DNA of 64,000 nucleotides from Calditrichia bacterium (GCA_028284445.1 JANQRS010000052.1:62001-126000); one strand, 5' to 3'; shown: positions 17,195-26,744, counted from the stretch's first letter. Notes: generated by a model not told the origin, from the sequence alone. Program-made: numbers and translations.

Positions 17195-18850
17195 ATGAAA
17201 AACAGCAGGGCAAATACCAGAACACGCACCCCGGACTTTGATGCTTCCATCAAGTCACGGTTGGTAACGCGTATTGCATTTCTGCTGAGTGGGCTCACCT
17301 TTCTGATAATCCTCCTCTTTGGACTCTACAACTACAATAAGCACGTTGACCTGATCCTCGAAAACCTGCAGAATCAGCTGCAGCTTGCCGCGAACACAAT
17401 TGCTATATCGATTGATGGCAATAAATACGAGACGTTGAGCGGACGGGAATCGATGGGCACTCCGGAGTACGAGGAAATTATGGGCGCCCTGAGAGATTTC
17501 ATGGTTAATGAATACCTTGGATTTGAAGAAAACAACGTTTATACCTTTCGGCGAATTTCAGAAGATAGCCTGCAGTTTACGGCTATGCTTCAGGAGCAAT
17601 ATGTCGGTGATACTTACGCAATTCGCGCGGAAATGCTGCCAACCCTCGAACACGGAATCCCATCCTATACCGGCATTTATGAAGATAAAGTTGGTCAGTG
17701 GGTGTCTGCTTATGCCCCGATCCGCAACAGCGAAGGCGCCGTTGTCGGACTGGTTGAAGTTGACTTCAAAGACAATGTTTATCTCATGGCGGTTCGTGAG
17801 GAATTGACCTCATTGATCCTTTTTTCTGCTTTCGGCGTGCTGCTCTCGCTTCTACTCGCGGTTTTCCTGAGTCGTCAGATTTCCAAACCCGTGGTTCAAA
17901 TTTCAAAAGCTGTTGTTGAATTCTCGGATGGCAATTTTGACCTTGCTGTGCCAGTGAGCACCAGGGATGAAATTGGTCAATTGGGGCGGGCATTCAATTA
18001 TATGGTGAGCGAGATAAAGGAAAAGGAATTTATCCGCAACAAGAACAAGGAGCTTACCGAAGCTTATCGACAACTTGATATGCTAAATCAATCCCTGACG
18101 GAAGCCAATCGCTTGAAGTCCGAATTCCTGAGCATAGCGGCCCATGACTTGAAGAATCCGCTGCAGGTCATTATGGGTTTTTCTGAAATGATTCTGGATA
18201 CCCCTGAACAGAACCCGAAAGTGTATCGTAATGCAGACAAAATTGCTACCGGCACGCGGCGTATGTTACGCATTATTGGTCAATTGCTGGATACAACCAT
18301 GATGGAAAGCGGAAAATTGGCGCTTCAGCGAGAGCCGGTGGCGCTGGCCGATATTGTTCGCAAGGTTGTTCAGAACAATCGTCCACGGGCTAAGAGCAAG
18401 TTTCAACGACTGGTTTTCTCAGAAAAGGATGAATGCCTGGTCTCATGTGACCCGGAGAGGATGTACCAGGTTGTTGACAATTTGATCAGCAATGCGATCA
18501 AGTTTTCACCCCCGGAAAAGAACATTATCGTTCGAACCTATTGTCATACCACTCCGGCCGGCGTGAATGGAAAGGCAATCCTCGAGATACAGGATCACGG
18601 CCCGGGATTGACGGAGGAAGACAAAGAGCAGCTCTTCGGCAAATTTGCCAGATTGTCTGCTGTGCCGACAGGCGGTGAGTCGTCAACCGGACTAGGTCTA
18701 TCGGTCGTGAAGCAGCTAATCGAACTGCATGACGGCAAGGTTTGGGCCGAGAGCGACGGGCCCGGAACCGGTGCGACATTCTTTGTGCAACTTAATCGCC
18801 TGCCTTCCGATAGGCCGGTTGGTACCGTCATGGGGAAATCAAACTTCTGA
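17195..18850 (+). CDS. Membrane sensor histidine kinase (HAMP, HisKA, HATPase)
   Basis: 551 residues from the ATG at 17195; a TTG at 17171 would add eight. Two membrane spans (about 28-46 and 205-226) enclose a 160-residue extracytoplasmic sensor of Cache-like character. HAMP follows (SRQISKPVVQISKAV...TRDEIGQLGRAFN), then a coiled coil, HisKA with His317 in AAHDLKNPLQ, and an ATPase domain with NLISNAIKFS (N box), DHGPGLTEED (G1) and STGLGLSVVKQL (G2). No response regulator is adjacent, so it is an orphan kinase here. It could serve the regulators at 3725-5460, but distance makes that speculative. Confidence 0.93.
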   Translation: MKNSRANTRTRTPDFDASIKSRLVTRIAFLLSGLTFLIILLFGLYNYNKHVDLILENLQNQLQLAANTIAISIDGNKYETLSGRESMGTPEYEEIMGALRDFMVNEYLGFEENNVYTFRRISEDSLQFTAMLQEQYVGDTYAIRAEMLPTLEHGIPSYTGIYEDKVGQWVSAYAPIRNSEGAVVGLVEVDFKDNVYLMAVREELTSLILFSAFGVLLSLLLAVFLSRQISKPVVQISKAVVEFSDGNFDLAVPVSTRDEIGQLGRAFNYMVSEIKEKEFIRNKNKELTEAYRQLDMLNQSLTEANRLKSEFLSIAAHDLKNPLQVIMGFSEMILDTPEQNPKVYRNADKIATGTRRMLRIIGQLLDTTMMESGKLALQREPVALADIVRKVVQNNRPRAKSKFQRLVFSEKDECLVSCDPERMYQVVDNLISNAIKFSPPEKNIIVRTYCHTTPAGVNGKAILEIQDHGPGLTEEDKEQLFGKFARLSAVPTGGESSTGLGLSVVKQLIELHDGKVWAESDGPGTGATFFVQLNRLPSDRPVGTVMGKSNF

Positions 18851-18866
18851 TTCAGGAACAGCCCCT

Positions 18867-19574
18867 TTGAAATTACCCCTAACACCTGATATGGCCTATC
18901 GATTTGATGGCTTGTATCAATGGCTCCATCGAAAATATGAATTGGAGATGGTCAAACTTGATATTGCCGGCCATTCATTCAAACTTTATAAAGTCGCCGA
19001 TGTTGATGCTGCCCTCGAACTTGCGGCTGCTGAAGGAACTACCGGCAATGATCTCGCGCCATATTGGGCGGAACTATGGCCGTCAGCCCGCGCTTTGTCT
19101 GACTACATTCTGAACGGAGCAAACATGGACGGAAAGCAGGTTCTTGAGATAGGCTGCGGTCTTGGCTTGGTGGGAATGGCCTGTCACAAGGCCGGTGCGG
19201 ATGTACTGCTGACAGACTTATTACCGGACGCCCTGCGGATCAGCGAGCTGAACTGGATTGTTAACTTTCAGGAATCGCCGGAAATTGCATCCCTGGATTG
19301 GCGCGTGCCGCCAAGCGGACAGGCCTTCGAATGTATTGTTGCTGCCGACGTGCTCTACGAGAAGCAAGCCTTCCTGCCGATATTACACACCTTTGAGATG
19401 TTACTTGCGAGAGATGGTCGTATTCTTCTGGCTGAACCCAATCGCCCCATTGCCGCGGAATTTTTCGCATTGCTGAAAGCACGCGGCTTTTCTGCGCGTC
19501 AATTCACCCGTGAGGTGACTACTGACGGTCGGGTATCCACTGTTTCAATTTACGAGATCCAACGTCAATCCTGA
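18867..19574 (+). CDS. Class I SAM-dependent methyltransferase (METTL21/EEF-KMT-like)
   Basis: About 235 residues. The TTG at 18867 has an AGGA site at 18854-18857; the ATG at 18891 is an equally plausible start. Rossmann motif I is VLEIGCGLGLVGMAC, followed by VLLTDLLPDALRISELN (motif II) and FECIVAADVLYE, the pattern of small protein-lysine or small-molecule methyltransferases. NDLAPYWAELWPSARALS, upstream of motif I, is typical of this group. The target is unknown. The gene runs into the convergent hydrolase gene: the last 10 bases overlap on opposite strands. Confidence 0.8.
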   Translation: MKLPLTPDMAYRFDGLYQWLHRKYELEMVKLDIAGHSFKLYKVADVDAALELAAAEGTTGNDLAPYWAELWPSARALSDYILNGANMDGKQVLEIGCGLGLVGMACHKAGADVLLTDLLPDALRISELNWIVNFQESPEIASLDWRVPPSGQAFECIVAADVLYEKQAFLPILHTFEMLLARDGRILLAEPNRPIAAEFFALLKARGFSARQFTREVTTDGRVSTVSIYEIQRQS

Positions 19575-20440
19575 CGGACCACGGTTTGTTGTGTCAGGAA
19601 TTGCGTGACCGTTTCAACGAAGGCTTCGGGCTTTTCCCGTGGCGGTAAATGGCCGCATTCATGAAAGATTTCCAGCCGAGCACTCGGGAGCTTGGCGACC
19701 GCCTTTTCGGCCCCGGGTAATGGAAAAAGCCGGTCCGTGTCGCCATGAATAAGCAGAGACTCCACTCGTAGCTCAGAAAGTTTGTCGGCAAAGCTGGAAA
19801 GGGCGCCACGAGGTGTTAGTTCGTGCTCGAGAAAGGCCTCCCAGGTTGGATGCGTGCCGGCGGCATTAAGAGCTTGCACGGCATCTTCTACCAGTTCCGG
19901 TGTCACCTTTTCCCGGTCGTAAAACAGATTGAAAAGGCCCATCTTCACCAGAAAGGCATTCCGCTGCAGCAAAGGACGCAGAAATTTCTTTTGCAGTGGT
20001 AGGCGGCTGGCCAGCCAGGTCATTTTGCCTCCCGGAATAGTTTCATCCAGGGCGTAGCTATCAACGAGCACCAGTCGCCGAATGGTTTCAGGATGCTGTA
20101 GGCCATAGCCAATGGAAATGCCGCCACCCATAGAAAGTCCCATGAGGTCGAAGCGTTTCAATCCTAGCGCAGAAAGAATCCGCGGAAGGAAGTCTATGTG
20201 AAAGGGGAAGGGATTTTGCCCGTTCAATTCCGGCCGCTGGCTGCGGCCATAGCCCGGCAGGTCGATTGCCACAACAGAAAAAGTTTCTGAGAGCCGTTGG
20301 AGCACATGCTTCCAGGCAAAGCCGGAGTGGTCGCTACCGCCGCCGTGGAGCATGACCAATGGCAGGTCCGATTGTCCACCGCTTCGATAGAAGATGTTTA
20401 GCCCGTCTACTTCAACAAAGTTTTCAGATATCCCGGTCAT
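19565..20440 (-). CDS. Alpha/beta hydrolase
   Basis: 291 residues, alpha/beta-hydrolase fold. The oxyanion-hole segment is VMLHGGGSDHSGFAW, the nucleophile elbow GLSMGG (Ser), and the C-terminal part has LLIHGDTDRLFPL (acid Asp) and HECGHLPPREKPEAF (catalytic His). A cap region lies between about 135 and 215. No signal peptide, so cytoplasmic. The family includes esterases, haloalkane dehalogenases and meta-cleavage hydrolases; the substrate cannot be read from sequence. The HD gene lies 7 bases upstream on the same strand, suggesting co-transcription. Confidence 0.9.
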   Translation of the reverse strand: MTGISENFVEVDGLNIFYRSGGQSDLPLVMLHGGGSDHSGFAWKHVLQRLSETFSVVAIDLPGYGRSQRPELNGQNPFPFHIDFLPRILSALGLKRFDLMGLSMGGGISIGYGLQHPETIRRLVLVDSYALDETIPGGKMTWLASRLPLQKKFLRPLLQRNAFLVKMGLFNLFYDREKVTPELVEDAVQALNAAGTHPTWEAFLEHELTPRGALSSFADKLSELRVESLLIHGDTDRLFPLPGAEKAVAKLPSARLEIFHECGHLPPREKPEAFVETVTQFLTQQTVVRQD

Positions 20441-20447
20441 AGCACTT

Positions 20448-20891
20448 CTACTTGTCGTTCTCCAGTTGTGAAAGCATCAGGTGATACTTGTGATATTTCC
20501 GAATGCGTTCAAGATCTTTGTCACGTATGTCGGGCAGTCGCCGCACATTCATGTTGTCTTCGAGATCGCCAATTTTAACTTTCCGGGCAATAGCATTGTC
20601 TGCAATCTTGTGAATATAGGCCTCATAGCTGTCGGATGCTCGATGCGTCATCCGATCAACAGCCGCAACAATTTCCTCGGAAAATCCGGCACTCCTGAGA
20701 TCTGCCAACGTGCAATCAGTATCCTCCACCACATCATGCAACACTGCGACGATGCGGGTCGCCTCATCCGGCATTTTCATCATGATTCGCAAGGGGTGGA
20801 GAATGTAGGGGAGCCCTGATTTGTCTGTTTGGCCCTTGTGCGCCTCAACTGCAATTGCGATTGCTTTTTCGAGTGGATTCATCTGGGACAT
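20448..20891 (-). CDS. SpoT/MESH1-like HD-domain phosphohydrolase
   Basis: 147 residues comprising only the HD domain of the RelA/SpoT family: HKGQTDKSGLPYILHPLRIM, AVLHDVVEDTDCTLADL (the HD pair) and KIGDLEDNM near the end. No synthetase, TGS or ACT domain is present, so it resembles a stand-alone small alarmone hydrolase (SAH, MESH1 type), which removes the 3'-pyrophosphate of (p)ppGpp or related nucleotides. The start ATG has GGATG upstream on the minus strand (rc of 20891-20896). Co-directional with the hydrolase gene. Confidence 0.85.
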   Translation of the reverse strand: MSQMNPLEKAIAIAVEAHKGQTDKSGLPYILHPLRIMMKMPDEATRIVAVLHDVVEDTDCTLADLRSAGFSEEIVAAVDRMTHRASDSYEAYIHKIADNAIARKVKIGDLEDNMNVRRLPDIRDKDLERIRKYHKYHLMLSQLENDK

Positions 20892-21045
20892 CCTTCTTCT
20901 GCATGAATATATCTGTCACTACTTAATCATCTGATTGATGCGATTCAAGCAAATTTTCAATCATCGGCCTTCCTGAATTTCAATTTGACTGAAAGAGGCA
21001 TTCGCTATATCTTTATCTGGCAATAAACCTTTGACAGGACTTAAG

Positions 21046-21900
21046 ATGGCAGCTAAAAACGGTGCGTCTGATGCCCACCGCTCCCGGGACCGCCTTGGAG
21101 ATATTATTTTCGGAACGGAAACGCCGGCCGGAAAAACCTTCGATCTTATTCTAATTATCGCCATTCTTGTTAGTGTCGCAGTGGTGATGCTGGAAAGTAC
21201 CGAGTATTTTCGCACTAACTATGGCCCTCTGCTCACCGGCCTAGAATGGGGATTTACTATTCTCTTTACCGTTGAGTATTTGATGCGGCTCTATACTGCT
21301 GCTAGGCCGTGGCGCTATGCCCGAAGCTTCTTCGGCATAGTTGATCTACTATCTATCATACCTACCTATATCAGCTACTTCTTCCCGGGTACCCAGGTTC
21401 TCGTAGCCATCCGAACCTTGCGTATTTTGCGGGTGTTCAGGGTGTTGAAGTTGGTTAAATTTGTGCGTGAGGCAGGCGTACTTGGGCGGGCGATTGTCGC
21501 GAGTCGGCACAAGATCATTGTCTTTCTCTATACGGTATTGGTGCTGGCTGTAATAGTCGGTTCGTTGATGTACCTGATAGAGGGTGAGGAGCATGGATTT
21601 ACTAGTATCCCTCGCTCGATCTATTGGGCGATTGTCACCGTGACGACGGTTGGTTATGGAGATATTACGCCGCAGACAGTTGCCGGGCAGACACTATCCG
21701 CTTTCCTGATGATAATGGGATATGCAATTATCGCGGTGCCTACCGGGATCGTTACAACCGAGTTGGCTCGTGAGGAAATGCGTTCAACTGCCCGTCTGAT
21801 GTGTAGGAGCTGCAATACAGAAGGACATGATCCGGATGCCGCATATTGTAAGTTCTGCGGGGAAGCGTTGATCAATCATCTAAATGCGCAGCGTGAATGA
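21046..21900 (+). CDS. Voltage-gated potassium channel with C-terminal zinc ribbon
   Basis: 284 residues from the ATG at 21046 with AGGA at 21036. Six membrane segments: an S4-like arginine helix RTLRILRVFRVLKLVKFVRE at 123-142, then the pore with selectivity filter TVGYGD at 201-206. This is a Kv-type (KvAP-like) tetrameric K+ channel. The cytoplasmic tail ends in a CxxC...CxxC zinc ribbon (Cys253, Cys256, Cys268, Cys271), an addition I do not associate with the standard family. The last 21 bases overlap the convergent barrel gene. Confidence 0.92.
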   Translation: MAAKNGASDAHRSRDRLGDIIFGTETPAGKTFDLILIIAILVSVAVVMLESTEYFRTNYGPLLTGLEWGFTILFTVEYLMRLYTAARPWRYARSFFGIVDLLSIIPTYISYFFPGTQVLVAIRTLRILRVFRVLKLVKFVREAGVLGRAIVASRHKIIVFLYTVLVLAVIVGSLMYLIEGEEHGFTSIPRSIYWAIVTVTTVGYGDITPQTVAGQTLSAFLMIMGYAIIAVPTGIVTTELAREEMRSTARLMCRSCNTEGHDPDAAYCKFCGEALINHLNAQRE

Positions 21901-23715
21901 GAGTCGAAGCTGACGCAAAAATTCAGTACTTAAAATCTCCGTGTTTTCATCTGTCCCAAGAAATCCGAGGATATCTATTTGTAAGTTTGTGAGCGGACTA
22001 TATCCTAGGCCGTAGAGGAAATCCGTGCTGCTGGCATTGGTCTTGTCCTGGCGGCTGGTTGATACCGTTGTGTTGTCGATCAGGCGAACGTCGGTGGTGT
22101 TGTCGCTAAATTGAGTGGTCACCACCCGGGGTTGGGCATCTGTTACTTCAAAACGATCATTCTCCACTCGCTTCACGAAATCGAAGAGGGCTCCGAAGCG
22201 GAGCCGCCATTTCTGGCTTTTGGTCAGACTGTATTCGATACCCACCGGTAAAATAATGCGATGTTCTTCACTGGAAAACGTTAATGCACCACTGGCTGTT
22301 TCATTTACTACCTGGTCAAAGTCATTACCGCGCGTGGCGTCGATGACCTCGAAACTGTTGTTTTGGGCAACCAGGAATTCCTGATCGCCGTCGCGGTCAA
22401 CTTTGGAATAACGGTAGGTTGCACCAATCCCGAATGTGAGCCGCTCATCGAGCGGGGCATTCACCTGGGCCGAAAAGGCAATACGATCGAAGGTGCCGCT
22501 GTTTGCTGCGACCGTCGATTGAGACGCGTTGATGGCTGAATTGATATCAGTGCGCAAGGTATCGCTGCCATCAAATACGCTTTGATTTCGAATGACGCTC
22601 CCGGCATTGTCGAAGTCATAATCAAGCCACATACGGGTATAGTCCACGCCGAATTTCCAGAAACCGTCATAGCGCCGCTCATCGCCAGCGTTGAAGACCT
22701 GCTTCAATGAAAATCCGCTATGAAAGCCGTCGGCCAAATTTGTAATGCTGCTGATATCGGTTTGCGTTTCCTGGAAATTGTCCTGGAAGCCATTTATCTC
22801 GCTGTTGAAATTGGCGAAGCTGCCGTCGTATGTATCAAAGATGCTGCGGGTTTGCTTCTCCTGGCGATAACCGGCATCGAGGCGAAATTCAACGTTACGC
22901 AGATTGCCGATCCTTAGCCGCGACATTGCCGATCCGGAAATCAGGGTAAATCTACCTTTGTTCTCCGTTAAAAAGTTGCCGAATTCGCTCTGCAGAAAGT
23001 TCGGTAGATTGGTAGGCAGGTTGACCACTCGAAAGTCGAAGCCGGAGCTGGCTGCACCTTTTTCAACGCCCAGAAGCGGGCCGGTACCGCTTCCGTAGAT
23101 GCCATCTGCAGTGGTCGATTTGTCACCATCACGACCATAGGCCAGACGCAGCCCAAGCGTCCAGCGTCCTGAAAGGTAGCTGTAGTTGTTTACCAGCATA
23201 AACATGCGCGTCGAGGGAAAATTGCGTCGTTCCTGGAAGATTGTCTGTCTGATATCAAAAAGGCCATCGCTATCTACGTCCAGCAATTCGGTGTGGTTGT
23301 TTTGAACGCTGCCCTCTTCAAAAATATCATCAAAACCATCCAGATCACTATCTATCGCAATTGGGGCAGAAGCCCGGTTGTTGCGAAAGCGAACCAGCAA
23401 TGATCCCCAGAGGTTCGGGAATAACCTGCTTTGGGAGGCGACGCCAATCAGGTACTCGTTATCGGATTGATTTTGCAACACCTGTTCGTCGCCTGAAGTC
23501 AGGTTGCTGAGATTGGTGAAAATATGCGTGCCTTCAACGAAACGTAATTCAATTGGGTCGAAAACAAGGTCGAGATTATCAGGAATGGTTCCGGCCAGCG
23601 CGCGATTGCGAAAGGAAAGAGGGGCGTCGGTGTTGGCCGGTGAGTATGTTTGGGCAAATATCAGGGTGGAACCGGAGATCAATAACAGGAGTAGCGCGGT
23701 GTAGAGTGACTTCAT
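21880..23715 (-). CDS. Predicted outer-membrane beta-barrel protein with calcium-type D-rich loops
   Basis: 611 residues from 23715; GGAGGCC precedes the start and a clear signal peptide follows (MKSLYTALLLLLISGSTLIFAQ). The mature part is rich in alternating hydrophobic strands and aromatic/Gly turns (LWGSLLVRFRNN, WTLGLRLAYGRDGD, FRLDAGYRQEK, FWKFGVDYTRMWLDYDF, LTFGIGATYRYSKVD, WRLRFGALFDFVKR), as in outer-membrane barrels. Two loops, DSDLDGFDDIFEEG and DVDSDGLFD, have thrombospondin-type-3 calcium-binding spacing. No known family assigned. It lies 31 bases behind a FnIII lipoprotein, with which it probably works. Confidence 0.7.
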   Translation of the reverse strand: MKSLYTALLLLLISGSTLIFAQTYSPANTDAPLSFRNRALAGTIPDNLDLVFDPIELRFVEGTHIFTNLSNLTSGDEQVLQNQSDNEYLIGVASQSRLFPNLWGSLLVRFRNNRASAPIAIDSDLDGFDDIFEEGSVQNNHTELLDVDSDGLFDIRQTIFQERRNFPSTRMFMLVNNYSYLSGRWTLGLRLAYGRDGDKSTTADGIYGSGTGPLLGVEKGAASSGFDFRVVNLPTNLPNFLQSEFGNFLTENKGRFTLISGSAMSRLRIGNLRNVEFRLDAGYRQEKQTRSIFDTYDGSFANFNSEINGFQDNFQETQTDISSITNLADGFHSGFSLKQVFNAGDERRYDGFWKFGVDYTRMWLDYDFDNAGSVIRNQSVFDGSDTLRTDINSAINASQSTVAANSGTFDRIAFSAQVNAPLDERLTFGIGATYRYSKVDRDGDQEFLVAQNNSFEVIDATRGNDFDQVVNETASGALTFSSEEHRIILPVGIEYSLTKSQKWRLRFGALFDFVKRVENDRFEVTDAQPRVVTTQFSDNTTDVRLIDNTTVSTSRQDKTNASSTDFLYGLGYSPLTNLQIDILGFLGTDENTEILSTEFLRQLRLSFTLRI

Positions 23716-23746
23716 TAGGCCTCCGCCAGTTGCGTCGTGAATCTGG

Positions 23747-25234
23747 TTATTGCGATGATATTTCGATATCGTCGATACCAATTCCATCCGTGGGAAATGA
23801 AAAGTTGTCGGCCTGCTGCCATTTTATTTTGTAGGTAGCGCTGTAGGGTTGTTGCCCGGCCACCTCGCGTAGGTTGAACTCGTTGCGCACCCAAAGAAAG
23901 GGGGCTGCCTGAAACGCCATAATGGTCGTCCAGGAATCGCCGTCGCTACTTACCTGAACGAAGTCTTCGACATTCGTAACTTCGTCGTCAAATGTATTAC
24001 TGTAAAACCTTAGAAACAAATCCGCATTTGCAGGGATGCTGGAAAGATCTACCGTGAGGATTGCCTCGTTAATATTGTAGACGCCATCGCGCGCAACGTC
24101 CATCAATAGCATGTATTGGCCACCGTGGGCCAGAGTGTCACGACGGGTGATGCGGCCATCAACAGTGGATGAGAAAAAGCGCCAGCGGCGTGTGGGCTCG
24201 GATTCGAAATCCTCAACGATGTTCGTGAATGGTGCGGGTGGGCGAATGGTGATGAAGTCAGGCGACAGGTTACGCGCTTCGTGATCGCTAAAGCTGTTGT
24301 AGGCCCCAACCATGTAGCCGTAACTGGAATCTGCTGCTAAACTGGCAAGCGTATCTTCGTCCACAAACTCGTTGGAGGTGTTGGGCACAGTGGCAATAAC
24401 TTCCGCGCTTTCATTGCCTCGCTGCCGGTAAATGCGATATTGATCGTTGGCGTTGGAGTTATCAGTCCAGGAAAGACGCACGGATCGCAGACCGGGAACT
24501 TGTGACAAGATTGTCAGATCCGGGGCAATTAGCCGGTAGCTATTGAGAACCGTAAGCGTCCCTGAGCGATTGGTTTCTTCGAAGTCATTTAAGGCCGTGA
24601 CCTGATAATCATATGTTTGGTTTGCCGATAGTCCGTTGTCATCAACAAAACTGGTGTCTGCAGAGGTGCCTATGGCGCTAAAAGTTGCTGAAGGCGCCGT
24701 GGAAATCTTGCGGTAAATTCGATATCTGCTGGCGGATTCTGCGCGGTTTTGCCAGTTTAAGCGAATCGCTTCATTTGTGGTGGTCAGGTTTTGACTGGAA
24801 AGATTATAGGGCGTTTCAAAAATCGGGGTCCTTATGCGGATTGTATCTTCACTAAAAAGGCCGTTACGATCCAGGGTGACCAAGCGGTAGTTGTAAAATG
24901 TGTTGGGCTGAATGCCCGATGTGTCCGTGTAGCTTGTTTGGGCAACATTCGCGGTAGTGCTGACCACCTCTTGATCGCGATAAAGTTGGTAGGCTGCAAA
25001 ATTGCTTGTGGATGCCTGCTGCCAGCTAATGGTGATTTCAGTTGAGCGGATAGCGCCGGTGCTATAACCGGGTTGGTAGCTGCCATTTGCTACCAGCAAG
25101 CCACGGTTCAATTTGGCGCCCGTTGAATTCGCTGGTGGATCAAACCCCACCAGGTCAAGCGGCTTTTTGTCTTCGCAATTCCATAAGATTAGCATCGCAA
25201 CAAGTAGCAGATAGAAGACGCGGTTCCCTTGCAT
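23747..25234 (-). CDS. Fibronectin type III lipoprotein
   Basis: 495 residues with a lipoprotein-like signal peptide (Cys20 in LILWNCEDKK). Three FnIII-like repeats follow: EITISWQQASTSNFAAYQLYRD..., EAIRLNWQNRAESASRYRIYRK... and SVRLSWTDNSNANDQYRIYRQ..., each with the YxIYR strand. The C-terminal 150 residues (FTNIVEDFESEPTRRWRFF...GGQYMLLMDVARDG...GIGIDDIEIS) look like a jelly-roll carbohydrate-binding or MAM-like domain. GGAGGA lies upstream of the start. It is followed by the barrel gene; likely a surface-exposed or periplasmic adhesin or binding partner. Confidence 0.78.
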   Translation of the reverse strand: MQGNRVFYLLLVAMLILWNCEDKKPLDLVGFDPPANSTGAKLNRGLLVANGSYQPGYSTGAIRSTEITISWQQASTSNFAAYQLYRDQEVVSTTANVAQTSYTDTSGIQPNTFYNYRLVTLDRNGLFSEDTIRIRTPIFETPYNLSSQNLTTTNEAIRLNWQNRAESASRYRIYRKISTAPSATFSAIGTSADTSFVDDNGLSANQTYDYQVTALNDFEETNRSGTLTVLNSYRLIAPDLTILSQVPGLRSVRLSWTDNSNANDQYRIYRQRGNESAEVIATVPNTSNEFVDEDTLASLAADSSYGYMVGAYNSFSDHEARNLSPDFITIRPPAPFTNIVEDFESEPTRRWRFFSSTVDGRITRRDTLAHGGQYMLLMDVARDGVYNINEAILTVDLSSIPANADLFLRFYSNTFDDEVTNVEDFVQVSSDGDSWTTIMAFQAAPFLWVRNEFNLREVAGQQPYSATYKIKWQQADNFSFPTDGIGIDDIEISSQ

Positions 25235-25478
25235 AATCTGTCCTCCAGGTGGCGACTTAGATCCATGCTCTTTCTGGCCATTTGGCCCAAAGCGCAGTAC
25301 GTAGGCAACGCAGGGTATTCCGTTCTCCAGCGCTACCGGGATCTACAGTCGGAGTCAGAACTGAAAACTCCGTGAATGGCTTTTAAATATTAGAAGTTAC
25401 GTAGAAAAATACAGGTAAGAAAGTGATTTCCATGTGACTGCTGACCACTGAAACTCGCTGCCGTTTTGAAGAATTTGG

Positions 25479-26744
25479 TTAGGAAAGTGCCCGTTTTGCG
25501 ATGTCGCTACGGAATTGCATACCGTCAAATTCTACGGTTTGCACAGAACTGTAGATACGCTGAATCGCTGTTTCGAGGCTGTCTGCCACAGCTGTCAATG
25601 CCATGACACGTCCACCGGATGTGACCAGCTCTCCATCGCGAATTTGGGTGCCGGCATGAAATGTAATGATGTCCTCAGGGAGCTTGTCGAGGCCGGAGAT
25701 GAGCTTGCCCTTTTCGTAGGCATCGGGATAACCACCGGAAGCCAAAACCACGCAAGCTGCCGATTTGGTGCTTAGCTTTAGTCTGAATTGCCCCAGGCGT
25801 TGTTCATGCACTGCTAAAGCTATATCGACGAGGTCACTATCCAGCAACGGCAAAACCACCTGGGTTTCCGGATCGCCAAAGCGGCAGTTGAATTCGACCA
25901 CTCGCGGACCTGTTGGTGTGAGCATCAAGCCGCAGTAAAGAATGCCGCGATAGTCGATGCCTTCGGATCGCAATGCTGCCAGCGTCGGCTCGATAATGGC
26001 GCGAACGGCCTGCTCATGCAAATCATCGGTTAGGAAGGGGGTAGGGGCATAGCTGCCCATGCCACCGGTGTTTTTGCCTTGATCACCGTCTAATGCCCGC
26101 TTGAAGTCCTGGGCCGGGCGCAGCGCAAAATAGTCCTTACCGTCGGTCACGACGAAAATGCTGCATTCTTCACCGGTCATAAATTCTTCAATGATGATCT
26201 TCGAGCCGGCATCCGCAAAAATTCGTTCGGTCATCACCTGACGAACGGCTTCACGGGCCGCCTCTTTGCTCATACAGACAATCGCACCTTTGCCGGCAGC
26301 CAATCCATCTGCCTTGATAACCATCTCAGCGCCCGGATACGCGTCTATGTACGCAAGCGCGGCGTTTGCATTGTTGAACTCGCGGTAGTCGGCCGTGGGA
26401 ATTTGGTACTTCTCCATCAGCTGCTTCGAAAAGACCTTGCTGCCTTCCATCTGTGCAGCCGCCTTGTTCGGGCCGAAAATCGGCAGGCCGGCTGCAAAGA
26501 AATCATCGACGATGCCGTTTACCAATGGCACTTCCGGACCGACCAGCGTGAGATCGATATTCTTTTCCCTGACAAAATGTATGATTTGGGAGTGATCGTT
26601 GAGTGGGATGTTATGACATTCAGCGAGTAAAGCTATGCCGCCATTTCCGGGGATGCAGTAGAGCGTTTTGACGTCCGGGTTCTGACGGATTTTCCACGCC
26701 ATGGCATGTTCGCGGCCGCCGCTCCCGATCAAGAGTATGTTCAT
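25479..26744 (-). CDS. purD: Phosphoribosylamine-glycine ligase
   Basis: ATP-dependent joining of 5-phosphoribosylamine and glycine (GAR synthetase), second step of purine synthesis. 421 residues with the family opening NILLIGSGGREHAMAWKI, ATP-grasp segments VIKADGLAAGKGAIV, IIEEFMTGEECSIF, DFKRALDGDQGKNTGGMGSYAP (the PurD signature) and EFNCRFGDPETQVVLPLL. Its ATG overlaps the TGA of the upstream TPR gene (ATGA), so translation is coupled. No other pur gene is in the window. Confidence 0.97.
   Translation of the reverse strand: MNILLIGSGGREHAMAWKIRQNPDVKTLYCIPGNGGIALLAECHNIPLNDHSQIIHFVREKNIDLTLVGPEVPLVNGIVDDFFAAGLPIFGPNKAAAQMEGSKVFSKQLMEKYQIPTADYREFNNANAALAYIDAYPGAEMVIKADGLAAGKGAIVCMSKEAAREAVRQVMTERIFADAGSKIIIEEFMTGEECSIFVVTDGKDYFALRPAQDFKRALDGDQGKNTGGMGSYAPTPFLTDDLHEQAVRAIIEPTLAALRSEGIDYRGILYCGLMLTPTGPRVVEFNCRFGDPETQVVLPLLDSDLVDIALAVHEQRLGQFRLKLSTKSAACVVLASGGYPDAYEKGKLISGLDKLPEDIITFHAGTQIRDGELVTSGGRVMALTAVADSLETAIQRIYSSVQTVEFDGMQFRSDIAKRALS

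Noticed and set aside
25235..25478. Possible c-di-GMP, cobalamin or other riboswitch upstream of the FnIII lipoprotein
   Set aside because: I see a CGGAGT/ACTCCG-type hairpin (about 25350-25372) and GGCC/GGCC stems, but no aptamer consensus. No terminator T-run follows, so it is left unassigned.
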